A stretch of DNA of 13,774 bases from an uncultured Eubacteriales bacterium (GCA_900317215.1 ONFW01000201.1:1-13774); one strand, 5' to 3'; shown: positions 1 to 7,248, counted from the first letter of the stretch. Notes: a model not told the origin generated them from the letters alone. Translations and numbers: made by a program.

Positions 1-522
1 ACTCTGCGAAACAGCGTAGCCATGGTGCTGCAAAAGAATGTGCTTTTCTCAGGCTCCATAAAGGAAAACCTCCGCTGGGGCAATGAAAACGCCTCCGACG
101 AGGAGCTTGTAAAGGCATGCAAGCTTGCCTGCGCAGACGAATTCATTCAGCAGATGCCCGACAAATACGACACCCATATTGAGCAGGGCGGAACAAATGT
201 ATCCGGCGGACAAAGACAGCGTCTTTGCATAGCAAGAGCTCTGCTCAAAAAGCCTAAGATCCTCATTCTTGACGACAGCACCAGCGCCGTCGATACCAAA
301 ACAGATGCAAATATCAGAAAAGCCTTTCTTGAGGAGATCCCCGACACCACAAAGCTCATCATAGCACAGCGCATATCCTCGGTCCAGGATGCAGACAGGA
401 TAATCGTTATGGACGGCGGCTCGATAAATGCCGTAGGTACACATGAGGAGCTTCTCAACTCTAACAAGATCTATCAGGAGGTCTATTATTCACAGCAGAA
501 AGGAAGTGCAGAAGATGAATAA
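1..522 (+). CDS. ABC exporter half-transporter, C-terminal part of ATP-binding domain (5' end outside window)
   Basis: The reading frame is open from base 1, so the gene begins upstream and only the last ~173 residues are seen. They are the C-terminal part of an ABC nucleotide-binding domain: a Q-loop region (MVLQKNVLFSGSIKENL), a canonical signature motif (VSGGQRQR), a Walker B (LILDDSTSAVD) and a switch region (IIAQRISS). The catalytic Glu after Walker B is Asp and the switch His is Gln, so this subunit's own Walker site is degenerate. That pattern is typical of one partner in heterodimeric type IV exporters such as TM287/288, BmrCD or LmrCD. The downstream gene encodes the second half-transporter and starts inside this one (8-base overlap), which supports co-translation and complex formation. 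The missing N-terminus should hold the membrane domain and Walker A. The substrate cannot be told; drugs, peptides or lipids are all possible. Confidence 0.93.
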   Translation, partial: TLRNSVAMVLQKNVLFSGSIKENLRWGNENASDEELVKACKLACADEFIQQMPDKYDTHIEQGGTNVSGGQRQRLCIARALLKKPKILILDDSTSAVDTKTDANIRKAFLEEIPDTTKLIIAQRISSVQDADRIIVMDGGSINAVGTHEELLNSNKIYQEVYYSQQKGSAEDE

Positions 523-2443
523 AGGAGGAAAAGCCTTTCAGCGCCCCGGAAAGGGCACTCCGCCTGCAGGAATGCCGCCTATGCCCAAAACTTCTCCCAT
601 AAAGACGATAAAACGTCTGCTGAAATATTTTGCCGCCTATAAGATCCGCTTTATCTTTGTGCTGTTCTTCATCATTCTCAGCGCCGGTGCAGGCGTAGCA
701 AGCTCGCTTTTTATTCAGATACTCATCGACGACTATATCACCCCTCTGCTCATCGCTGACAATAAGGACTTCGGCGGTCTGCTCACCATGATAATCATTA
801 TGGGCATAGTGCTTGCGCTGGGCGCAGTCGCCACCCTGCTCTATAACAGAATCATGGTCACTATCTCTCAGGGTATTCAGAAGAAGATAAGGGACGAGAT
901 GTTTGAGCACATGCAGACCCTGCCGATAAGATATTTCGACACCAACACCCACGGCGATCTAATGAGCCGCTATACCAACGACACAGACACCCTCAGACAA
1001 ATGCTCTCCATGAGCATACCCATGATGTTTTCGTCGCTTATGACCATAATAGCAGTCCTTGCGGCTATGATCGCCCTCAATATCTATCTTACCCTGTTTG
1101 TGCTTGTCTTTGTAGGAGTAATGATGACTGTGACAAAGAAGATAGCCGGAAAAAGCGCAAAGTTCTTCATTGCCCAGCAAAAGGAGATCGGTGACGTTAA
1201 CGGCTATATCGAGGAAATGATAAACGGTCAGAAGGTCATAAAGGTGTTCTGTCACGAAAAAGAAGTCAAGGAGGATTTCGACAAAAGAAACGACGCCCTC
1301 TGCAAGACCGCCACAAACGCAAACACCTATGTCAACATTCTCATGCCGGTCATGAACAATCTGGGCAATCTGCAGTATGTTCTCATCGCCATAGTCGGCG
1401 CCCTGCTTGCTATAAACGGCATCAGCGCAGTTTCTATCGGCGTAATCGCCTCCTTCCTCCAGCTTTCAAAGAACTTCACAAGACCTATCAGTGAAATATC
1501 TAATCAGGCAAATTCCGTTATCATGGCTCTTGCCGGCGCAGAAAGGATATTTGCGCTTATGGACGAGGAAAGCGAAAAGGACGAGGGCTATGTTACTCTT
1601 GTAAACGCTAAGTACGACCATGACGACAATCTTGTAGAAACAGACGAGCGAACCGAGATGTGGGCATGGAGACACCCTCACAAGGACGGGACTGTGACCT
1701 ATACCAAACTCTGCGGTCGTGTTGTTCTTGACGATGTAGACTTCGGGTATGTTCCCGAAAAGGTGGTTCTGCACAATATCACGCTCTCTGCGGAGCAAGG
1801 GCAGAAGATAGCCTTTGTCGGCTCAACAGGCGCAGGAAAAACGACTATCACCAATCTTATCAACCGCTTCTACGATATTGCCGACGGCAAGATACGCTAC
1901 GACGGGATAAACATCAACAAGATAAAAAAGCCCGACCTGCGTCGTTCTCTCGGCATCGTTCTGCAGGACGTTCACCTGTTTACCGGCACTGTAATGGACA
2001 ATATCAGATACGGCAAGCTTGACGCCACCGATGAGGAATGTATTGTTGCCGCAAAGCTCGCCAATGCCCATGACTTCATCACCCGTCTTCCCGACGGATA
2101 CGATACTGTCATTTCAGGCGACGGAAGCCAGCTCTCACAGGGACAATGCCAGCTCATCTCTATAGCAAGGGCAGCAGTTGCCGACCCGCCCGTAATGATA
2201 CTTGACGAAGCTACCTCCAGCATAGACACAAGAACAGAGGCTCTTGTTCAGAAGGGTATGGACGGTCTTATGTACGGCAGAACAGTATTTGTTATTGCTC
2301 ACCGTCTGTCCACCGTCCGCAACTCCGATGTTATCATGGTGCTTGAACTCGGCAGGATAATCGAACAGGGAAGTCATGAGGAGCTCATCGCACGCAAGGG
2401 CAAATACTACAGTCTTTACACAGGTGCCTTTGAGATGTCGTAA
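515..2443 (+). CDS. Heterodimeric ABC exporter, second half-transporter (permease + ATPase fusion)
   Basis: A 642-residue half-transporter. I place the start at the ATG at 515 (MNKGGKAFQR), preceded by an AAAGGAAG ribosome binding site and overlapping the stop of the upstream gene by 8 bases. An in-frame start at 443 would add 24 residues lying deep in the upstream gene and lacks a comparable site. Residues ~1-28 are Gly/Pro rich; ~45-345 form the six-helix exporter membrane domain; ~430-640 are the ATPase. Visible motifs are Walker A GSTGAGKT (436-443), Q-loop IVLQD (481-485), Walker B MILDE (561-565) with catalytic Glu565, and switch His596 (IAHR). The signature motif is LSQGQ (540-544) instead of LSGGQ. 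So this subunit supplies the intact Walker/Glu/His set and a non-canonical signature, complementing the upstream partner. An extra segment (~352-405, with WAWRHPHKDG) lies between the membrane and ATPase domains. Substrate unknown. Confidence 0.95.
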   Translation: MNKGGKAFQRPGKGTPPAGMPPMPKTSPIKTIKRLLKYFAAYKIRFIFVLFFIILSAGAGVASSLFIQILIDDYITPLLIADNKDFGGLLTMIIIMGIVLALGAVATLLYNRIMVTISQGIQKKIRDEMFEHMQTLPIRYFDTNTHGDLMSRYTNDTDTLRQMLSMSIPMMFSSLMTIIAVLAAMIALNIYLTLFVLVFVGVMMTVTKKIAGKSAKFFIAQQKEIGDVNGYIEEMINGQKVIKVFCHEKEVKEDFDKRNDALCKTATNANTYVNILMPVMNNLGNLQYVLIAIVGALLAINGISAVSIGVIASFLQLSKNFTRPISEISNQANSVIMALAGAERIFALMDEESEKDEGYVTLVNAKYDHDDNLVETDERTEMWAWRHPHKDGTVTYTKLCGRVVLDDVDFGYVPEKVVLHNITLSAEQGQKIAFVGSTGAGKTTITNLINRFYDIADGKIRYDGININKIKKPDLRRSLGIVLQDVHLFTGTVMDNIRYGKLDATDEECIVAAKLANAHDFITRLPDGYDTVISGDGSQLSQGQCQLISIARAAVADPPVMILDEATSSIDTRTEALVQKGMDGLMYGRTVFVIAHRLSTVRNSDVIMVLELGRIIEQGSHEELIARKGKYYSLYTGAFEMS

Positions 2444-2488
2444 GAGAAGAAGAATACTTCCGCAAAACCGATACACTAAAACAAATCA

Positions 2489-2527
2489 CCGCCTCAGAGT
2501 ATCATTTGCTCCGGGGCGGCTTTTCTG
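2489..2527. terminator. Intrinsic terminator between convergent exporter and metY genes
   Basis: CCGCCTCAGAG (2489-2499) pairs with CTCCGGGGCGG (2509-2519) as an 11-position stem with one G-U pair and one mismatch around a 9-nt loop. CTTTTCTGTATTTTT follows on the + strand. On the - strand the same hairpin is followed by TGATTTGTTTTA, so it may also end metY transcripts coming the other way. It lies 45 bases after the exporter stop and only a few bases after the metY stop. Confidence 0.8.
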
Positions 2528-2532
2528 TATTT

Positions 2533-3822
2533 TTATTTATTTAAAGCGGCTTCAAACGCCTGCGAGAGATCCTCTATGATATCGTCGATATGCTCCGTTC
2601 CTATTGAAAGCCTGATAGTGCTCTGGGTTATTCCCTGTGCTTCAAGCTCCTCATCGGTGAGCTGAGAGTGTGTGGTGCTTGCGGGATGTATAACAAGCGA
2701 CTTGACGTCAGCTACATTTGCAAGCAGGGAGAATATCTTGAGAGAGTCTATAAAGCGGAAGGCTTCGTCCCTGCCGCCGTTTATGTCAAAGGTGAAAATG
2801 CTTGCTCCGCCGTTCGGAAAATACTTCTTGTAAAGCTCATGCTGGGGATGCTCCGGCAAAGACGGATGATTGACCTTGCTGACATATTTGCTCTTTGATA
2901 GGAAATCTACGACCTTTTTGGTGTTTTCAACGTGGCGCTCCACTCTCAGAGAAAGCGTTTCTGTACCCTGAAGCAGCAGGAAGGCCGCAAACGGCGAGAT
3001 AGTAGCTCCTGTATCACGAAGAAGGATAGCTCTGATATATGTTACAAAGGCAGCCTTGCCTGCAACGTCAGCAAATGATACTCCGTGATAGCTCGGATTA
3101 GGCGCTGCTATAGGCGCATATTTTCCGCTTGCCTTCCAGTCAAAGCTGCCCGCCTCAACAATAACTCCGCCAAGGGTCGTTCCATGACCGCCTATGAATT
3201 TTGTCGCTGAATGAACAACTATATCCGCTCCGTGCTCGATAGGTCTGATAAGATACGGTGTTCCGAAGGTGTTGTCAACAACAAGGGGTATGCCGTGTGC
3301 ATGGGCTATTCTTGCTGCAGCGTCTATGTCAGGTATATCACTGTTCGGGTTGCCGAGAGTCTCGATATATATCGCCCTTGTATTCTCCTTTATCGCACCC
3401 TCGACCTCATCAAGATCATGGATATCTGTAAAGGTCGTCTCTATGCCGTATAACGGAAGCGTGTGAGCAAGAAGATTGTAGCTGCCGCCGTATATCGTCC
3501 TCTGAGCCACTATATGTCCGCCAGCCTGCGCAAGAGCCTGGATAGTGTAGGTTATAGCCGCTGCTCCGGAAGCCACGGCAAGAGCTGCCGCTCCGCCTTC
3601 AAGGGCTGCTATCCTTTTTTCAAATACGTCCTGTGTAGAATTGGTAAGTCTTCCGTAGATATTTCCTGCGTCTCTCAGCCCGAAGCGATCCGCTGCGTGC
3701 TGTGAATCATGGAAAACATAAGATGTTGTCGCATAGATCGGCACCGCACGGGAATCCGTTGCTATATCAGGCTGCTCCTGTCCTACATGAAGCTGTAAAG
3801 TCTCAAATCTGTAATTACTCAT
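2533..3822 (-). CDS. metY: O-acetylhomoserine sulfhydrylase (O-acetylhomoserine aminocarboxypropyltransferase)
   Basis: A 429-residue PLP enzyme of the Cys/Met metabolism family. MetY-type enzymes join O-acetyl-L-homoserine and sulfide to give homocysteine and acetate, the direct sulfhydrylation route to methionine; they act in the cytosol. Family marks are the N-terminal FETLQLHVGQ, the substrate-binding IYGRLTN, the YGGSYNLL loop, DNTFGTPYL (Asp183 expected to contact the PLP ring nitrogen) and the PLP lysine in SATKFIGGHG (Lys208). Length and the insertion between the lysine region and the C-terminal domain fit MetY rather than the shorter MetB/MetC. The start at 3822 has AGAGG about 8 bases upstream. 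It is a single-gene unit with its own promoter (3989-4017) and a leader carrying a cysteine-ending small ORF, which implies control by sulfur amino acid supply. Assignment to MetY over a methionine gamma-lyase-like relative is confident by motif pattern. Confidence 0.95.
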   Translation of the reverse strand: MSNYRFETLQLHVGQEQPDIATDSRAVPIYATTSYVFHDSQHAADRFGLRDAGNIYGRLTNSTQDVFEKRIAALEGGAAALAVASGAAAITYTIQALAQAGGHIVAQRTIYGGSYNLLAHTLPLYGIETTFTDIHDLDEVEGAIKENTRAIYIETLGNPNSDIPDIDAAARIAHAHGIPLVVDNTFGTPYLIRPIEHGADIVVHSATKFIGGHGTTLGGVIVEAGSFDWKASGKYAPIAAPNPSYHGVSFADVAGKAAFVTYIRAILLRDTGATISPFAAFLLLQGTETLSLRVERHVENTKKVVDFLSKSKYVSKVNHPSLPEHPQHELYKKYFPNGGASIFTFDINGGRDEAFRFIDSLKIFSLLANVADVKSLVIHPASTTHSQLTDEELEAQGITQSTIRLSIGTEHIDDIIEDLSQAFEAALNK

Positions 3823-3834
3823 TTATATTACCTC

Positions 3835-3913
3835 TTTCAGATAGATTTTTTGTATGTGTCAAATTAACTGTTCGTCTCAGCAGCACAGCATACACATTCG
3901 TCCCTGTCTGAAA
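3835..3913 (-). promoter_or_regulatory. Possible long-range pairing between leader ORF and metY Shine-Dalgarno flank
   Basis: In the metY leader RNA, TTTCAGACAG (3913-3904, codons 11-14 of the leader ORF) can pair with CTATCTGAAA (3844-3835): seven consecutive pairs, one mismatch, then two more. The 3' arm directly abuts the GAGG of the metY ribosome binding site (3834-3831). A ribosome paused at Cys codon 18 would cover much of the 5' arm and could keep the metY site open. A pause at codons 21-22 would leave the arm mostly free, so the model is not fully determined. There is no T-run terminator in the leader, so translational control is more likely than transcriptional attenuation. Confidence 0.4.
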
Positions 3914-3945
3914 TTGTGTCTAAGCGCCTTGAATACTATGCTCAT
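3877..3945 (-). CDS. Cysteine-ending leader peptide (upstream ORF of metY)
   Basis: A 22-codon ORF in the metY 5' leader. The start ATG at 3945 follows GAGG (3953-3956) with a 7-base spacing; an in-frame ATG at 3951 sits too close to that site. The peptide begins MSIVFKALRHNF, is basic in the middle (Arg9, His10, Arg13, Arg16), and ends GRMCMLCC followed by TGA. Cys codons are 18 (TGT), 21 (TGC) and 22 (TGC), the last two directly before the stop. The ORF lies ~37 nt downstream of the predicted transcript start and its stop is 54 nt before the metY ATG. Leader peptides with terminal Cys codons upstream of sulfur-assimilation genes are known in actinobacteria, where slow translation at Cys codons relieves repression. 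A similar role here is an inference from position, ribosome binding site and composition. No SAM riboswitch or T-box features were seen in this leader. Confidence 0.72.
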   Translation of the reverse strand: MSIVFKALRHNFRQGRMCMLCC

Positions 3946-3988
3946 GATCATTCCTCATTTCTGTATATCACCTGTCGGGTGTGCATTT

Positions 3989-4017
3989 ACTATAACATAC
4001 TATTCCTATCTTGTCAA
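3989..4017 (-). promoter_or_regulatory. metY promoter
   Basis: Read on the - strand: TTGACA (4017-4012), a 17-base spacer, then TATAGT (3994-3989). The -35 is a perfect consensus. Upstream of it the - strand is A-rich (4021-4050), which could act as an UP element. The predicted start near 3982 gives a leader of ~160 nt containing the cysteine-ending small ORF. Confidence 0.8.
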
Positions 4018-4053
4018 TAGGCTTTCTGCATTTTCTTTTCTTTGACTTTAATA

Positions 4054-4082
4054 TTGAATTTCCCTGCACAGTGATCTATAAT
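4054..4082 (+). promoter_or_regulatory. Promoter of the membrane acyltransferase gene
   Basis: TTGAAT (4054-4059), a 17-base spacer and TATAAT (4077-4082). The predicted start near 4089 leaves a very short leader of about 20 nt that begins with the ribosome binding site. It is divergent from the metY promoter; the two -35 elements are 36 bases apart. Confidence 0.72.
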
Positions 4083-4108
4083 GATAATATCAAAAGGAGG
4101 TCTGCACA

Positions 4109-5155
4109 ATGGAAGCGTCAAAGCGCAACGGCAAGATAGATCTGCTGAAATTCATCTTTTCTATCGTTATAGTAATATTTCATTTCAATGTGGGCAATTA
4201 TCATTATCAACTGTTCTTCAAAGGTTATATAGCTGTCGAGTTTTTCTTTGTGACCTCCGGCTTCTTGTTTGCACGCTCGCTGTCAAAGCTCGAATACAAA
4301 AAGGAAACTCTGATGACAGACAGCTTCAACTTCATGAAAAAGAAATTTCTCTCTATCTTCCCCTATCATTTATTTTTCTTTCTCGCCTGCTATATTTCGC
4401 TGATAGTCCTAAACCCCTCTATATCAACGGCAGTCACACAGCTTCTGAAATCTGTACCCGATCTTTTCATGATGCAGATGTCGGGCATCAGCAACATGGA
4501 TATGCTGAGATACGAATGGTACATCTCCGCCATGCTTATAGTCATGTTCATACTCACACCTATAGCGATAAAATACAGAAAAGCCTTTCTGTACTACCTC
4601 TGCCCGATAGTCTTTGTTCTTCTGACAGGTTATCTTTACCGCCAGAAGCATGACATCAACTTTTCGAGCCAATGGAACGGCTTTTGCTTTATGGGCGTAC
4701 TGAGAGCTGCCGCAGAGATTTGTCTCGGCTGCATCTGCTATGCAGTATATGAGAAAAAGCTCTTTGACAAACTGCCGAAGCTCCTTCTGCTTATCATAGA
4801 ATTCGGGATCTATGCCTTTATTCTGCTTTACTCCTGCAAATATTTCTCTAAGGTGAACGATTACGCCGTGCTCTTCCTGACAGCGCCTGCAATAACCGTT
4901 TCGTTCAGCGAGAAAGCCTCTTTAAGCTTCCTCAATAACAAATTCGTCTATTATTTGGGCAGGCTGAGTCTGCCGATATATCTTTCTCAGCTTTTCGTAA
5001 GGCAGTTCATCGAGCCTATGAAATTTATGTCTCCCGCCGTACACACAACGATTTACGTTGCCGCGGTCATTGCGGTATCAATAGCTTCCATGCTCATAAC
5101 AGACCTTGTTTTGAAGCTTATCAAAAACGCTTCCGCAAGGAAAAAAGCCGCATAA
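4109..5155 (+). CDS. Membrane acyltransferase, acyltransferase-3 family
   Basis: A 348-residue integral membrane protein with about ten hydrophobic segments. The start at 4109 has a strong AAAAGGAGG site 8 bases upstream. Family features of acyltransferase-3 (OafA/NodX-type) proteins are the N-terminal KIDLLKFIFSIVIVIFHF with His25, EFFFVTSGFLF (44-54), WYISAMLI (137-144) and the C-terminal GRLSLPIYLSQ (284-294). The usual late YLxH histidine appears to be Gln294. Members move acetyl or other acyl groups onto sugars of surface polysaccharides, peptidoglycan or small molecules across the membrane; the substrate here is not indicated. It is a single gene between its own promoter and a terminator, next to but divergent from metY. 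A relation to the glycan-type cassette at 8473-11310 is possible but not shown. Confidence 0.85.
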   Translation: MEASKRNGKIDLLKFIFSIVIVIFHFNVGNYHYQLFFKGYIAVEFFFVTSGFLFARSLSKLEYKKETLMTDSFNFMKKKFLSIFPYHLFFFLACYISLIVLNPSISTAVTQLLKSVPDLFMMQMSGISNMDMLRYEWYISAMLIVMFILTPIAIKYRKAFLYYLCPIVFVLLTGYLYRQKHDINFSSQWNGFCFMGVLRAAAEICLGCICYAVYEKKLFDKLPKLLLLIIEFGIYAFILLYSCKYFSKVNDYAVLFLTAPAITVSFSEKASLSFLNNKFVYYLGRLSLPIYLSQLFVRQFIEPMKFMSPAVHTTIYVAAVIAVSIASMLITDLVLKLIKNASARKKAA

Positions 5156-5160
5156 AAACG

Positions 5161-5212
5161 ACCCGCCCACAGAAAGTCAGACCAAAAGTCCAACTCTCGC
5201 GGGCGGGTTTTC
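5161..5212. terminator. Terminator shared by acyltransferase gene and obg-mrnC operon
   Basis: ACCCGCCC (5161-5168) pairs perfectly with GGGCGGGT (5201-5208), with a 32-nt intervening loop that includes a small GAC/GTC hairpin. TTTTCTATAT follows on the + strand; on the - strand the stem is followed by CGTTTTTATG. It lies five bases after the acyltransferase stop and downstream of mrnC on the other strand, so it probably works in both directions. Confidence 0.75.
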
Positions 5213-5260
5213 TATATGGAGCAAGAGCGCATTTCCTATTTCATAAGGACTCATCATATA

Positions 5261-5272
5261 CGGTCATGACCG
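5261..5272. repeat. 12-bp perfect palindrome CGGTCATGACCG
   Basis: A perfect inverted repeat without a spacer in the gap between convergent genes (5213-5295), flanked by AT-rich sequence. No T-run follows. It could be a protein binding site or chance; nothing else is visible in this gap. Confidence 0.5.
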
Positions 5273-5295
5273 CAGATATAACGTCACTCTTCCGC

Positions 5296-5679
5296 TCACT
5301 GCCTTTTCAGCAGCTCTCTTATCCTGTCTGTGCGTCCGGAAAGATAAAGATAACCAAACAGCGCTTCAAGTCCTGTTGCAGTGTGATAATCTGACGGAGA
5401 TGCGTTTTTCGGCGTATGAGTAGTATGAGCATTTCTGCCCCGTCTGAAAACATCTGTCTCCTCCTCCGTCAGCTCCTGCTCTATGGCTTCAAACAGCCTT
5501 GCCTGAGCCTCACAGCACACCCTTTCGACCTTGAGCTTATTCAGCTCTCTCACAGGTCTGTTTGCGCTGCATACTATCTCCTCCCTGACGAAAAGGTCGA
5601 ATACCCCGTCTCCGACAAAGGCAAGAGTAAGCGGGCTGAGCTGCCTCGGGTCGCAGTCAAATAATGTCAATCTCGACAC
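5296..5679 (-). CDS. mrnC: Mini-ribonuclease III
   Basis: A 127-residue protein made of a single RNase III catalytic domain without a double-stranded-RNA-binding domain, the mark of Mini-III. In Bacillus Mini-III matures 23S rRNA ends in precursor ribosomes. Visible motifs are LAFVGDGVFDLFVRE with catalytic Asp24, the RGRNAHTTHTPKNAS region, and ATGLEALFGYLYLSG with catalytic Glu105. The start codon is GTG at 5679, chosen because GGAGG lies 8 bases upstream and the length matches the family. It starts 14 bases after the obg stop, so the two genes are co-transcribed. The ribosome-assembly context (obg, rpmA, prp, rplU) fits the function. In Bacillus the gene lies near cysS; linkage to obg is a local arrangement. 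Confidence 0.93.
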   Translation of the reverse strand: MSRLTLFDCDPRQLSPLTLAFVGDGVFDLFVREEIVCSANRPVRELNKLKVERVCCEAQARLFEAIEQELTEEETDVFRRGRNAHTTHTPKNASPSDYHTATGLEALFGYLYLSGRTDRIRELLKRQ

Positions 5680-5693
5680 AAGCTGATCCTCCG

Positions 5694-6965
5694 TTATTCT
5701 ACAAAATCAAATTCTATATCATACAAACTTACGGTATCGCCCTCTTTTATTCCGGCTTCTCTGAGAGCGTCAATAACTCCCGCACGGATAAGCACTCGCT
5801 GAAAATACTGCAGAGACTCGCTGTCATCAAAATTGATCGTCCTCAGCACTCTGAGCAGCCACTCGCACTCAACAAAGAATACATTATCCTGTCTGGTGAC
5901 CCTGACCTCCTGCTTTGTGATATCCTCCTCGGAAACAGAGGGAGCTTCCTCCCTCTCATATACTGTTATCGGCGGCAGCTTTGAGAGCTGCTCCTGTATC
6001 TCCTTGAGCAGAGGCTCTGTCTGATAGTTTATTGCAGCCATTATCGGGAAGAACTTATATCCCTGAGCCTCTATATACCTGCCAAATTCCTCAACCGTCT
6101 CATCGTCAGTCAGATCGCATTTGTTTGCGGCAACTATCATGGGACGCTTTGCAAGCTCGGGGTCAAACTTTCTCAGTTCATCGTTTATCGTTTCAAAATC
6201 CTTTTTCGGATCTCTGCCCTCGCTGCCCGAAACATCAACAATATGCAGCAGCAAACGGCATCTTTCCACATGTCTGAGAAACTGATGCCCTAATCCAAGA
6301 CCGTCATGCGCTCCCTCGATAAGACCGGGAATATCAGCCATAACAAAGGACGAATCCTCTCCCATTCTGACAACGCCTAAAACGGGAGTGAGAGTGGTAA
6401 AATGGTAGTTGGCGATGATCGGCTTAGCCTCGCTCACGACCGAGATGAAAGTGGATTTTCCGACATTGGGATAGCCAACAATCCCCACATCTGCAAGCAG
6501 CTTCAGCTCAAGCTGAAGCTCAAACGCCTCACCGGGCAGTCCGGGCTTTGCAAATCTCGGAGTCTGTCTTGTAGGAGTTGCAAAGTGTGTATTTCCGAAG
6601 CCGCCCTTGCCACCCTTAGCAACTATGACCGGCTCACTGCCCGATATATCCGCAAGTATCCTGCCCGTCTCCTGTTCCTTGATAACGGTTCCCTTGGGGA
6701 CCCTTATGACAAGATCCTCCGCCTTTTTGCCGTTACAGCGCCCGCCTCTGCCGTTTTCTCCCTTGAGCGCCGTATACTTTCTTTTATATCTGAAATCCGC
6801 AAGCGTCGACAGATTTGTGTCTGCAACAAAAACGATATTTCCGCCTCTGCCACCGTCACCGCCGTCGGGGCCTCCCGAGGCTACATATTTTTCTCTGTGA
6901 AAGGTAACTGCTCCGTCGCCGCCGTCACCCGCTTTAACGTATATTTTTGCTATATCAACAAACAT
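5694..6965 (-). CDS. obg: GTPase Obg (ribosome assembly / stress GTPase)
   Basis: A 423-residue Obg/CgtA protein. Residues 1-~158 are the glycine-rich Obg fold (repeated GGDGG/GGRGG-type turns); ~159-335 the GTPase domain with G1 GYPNVGKST (164-172), G3 DIPG (211-214) and G4 NKCD (281-284); ~345-423 the C-terminal OCT domain ending FDFVE. Obg binds the large ribosomal subunit late in assembly and links growth to stress and ppGpp. The G5 position, usually SA-containing, reads IMAAINYQT. ATG at 6965 is preceded by AAGGGGG about 10 bases upstream. It is the first gene of an obg-mrnC unit and is separated from rpmA by a terminator and ~283 bases. Confidence 0.97.
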   Translation of the reverse strand: MFVDIAKIYVKAGDGGDGAVTFHREKYVASGGPDGGDGGRGGNIVFVADTNLSTLADFRYKRKYTALKGENGRGGRCNGKKAEDLVIRVPKGTVIKEQETGRILADISGSEPVIVAKGGKGGFGNTHFATPTRQTPRFAKPGLPGEAFELQLELKLLADVGIVGYPNVGKSTFISVVSEAKPIIANYHFTTLTPVLGVVRMGEDSSFVMADIPGLIEGAHDGLGLGHQFLRHVERCRLLLHIVDVSGSEGRDPKKDFETINDELRKFDPELAKRPMIVAANKCDLTDDETVEEFGRYIEAQGYKFFPIMAAINYQTEPLLKEIQEQLSKLPPITVYEREEAPSVSEEDITKQEVRVTRQDNVFFVECEWLLRVLRTINFDDSESLQYFQRVLIRAGVIDALREAGIKEGDTVSLYDIEFDFVE

Positions 6966-7201
6966 CGGTTTTCATCCCCCTTCTATTCTTCAAGCAAATC
7001 CTTGGATCATGAATCCGTCTCATCAAAACTGTATACATCAAGATAATCATACCTGCCTGTTTGCGAAAAAATCTGAAAAAAGCATTATCGTGACAGGTCC
7101 TTATTTTTCCACGTCCTCATCCTTCATAAACACCGTATGACGAACTGCCGTTATCTGCAGCAGCCCCTCACACCGGAGCATACACATGGCATATGCAGGG
7201 T
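6966..7201 (-). other. Intergenic leader region between rpmA terminator and obg
   Basis: About 235 bases follow the rpmA terminator before obg. On the - strand GATAAT (near 7086-7091) is preceded at 16-bp spacing by TGGAAA, a weak candidate promoter for obg-mrnC. CCTGT and ACAGG segments could form a weak stem around a T-rich loop downstream. No gene with a credible ribosome binding site was found; I see no recognised RNA element. Confidence 0.35.
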
Positions 7202-7234
7202 AAAAAAAGGAGCCTCGACAACCGCCGAAGCCCC
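7202..7234 (-). terminator. Intrinsic terminator of the rplU-prp-rpmA operon
   Basis: On the - strand GGGGCTTCG (7234-7226) pairs with CGAGGCTCC (7217-7209), nine pairs including two G-U, around an 8-nt loop, and is followed directly by seven T residues (7208-7202). It lies 15 bases after the rpmA stop and separates the ribosomal-protein operon from obg-mrnC. Confidence 0.88.
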
Positions 7235-7248
7235 CGCTTGTTTTGCTG

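Noticed and set aside
3857..3862. A second TTGACA (- strand) just upstream of metY
   Set aside because: No -10-like hexamer lies at 15-19 bases and the spacing to the metY start would leave no room for a transcript with its ribosome binding site.
3823..3988. SAM riboswitch or T-box in the metY leader
   Set aside because: The leader lacks the multi-helix pattern, T-box sequence and terminator/antiterminator pair expected of these elements; the cysteine-ending ORF is the better explanation.
4081..4653. A 190-codon + strand frame overlapping the acyltransferase gene
   Set aside because: It overlaps the acyltransferase in another frame, has no domain pattern, and the acyltransferase has the strong ribosome binding site and membrane-protein composition.
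7101..7187. Small - strand ORF of 28 codons (starting MCMLRCEGLL) between the rpmA terminator and obg
   Set aside because: No Shine-Dalgarno before its ATG and an extended frame would run through the rpmA terminator hairpin; treated as chance.
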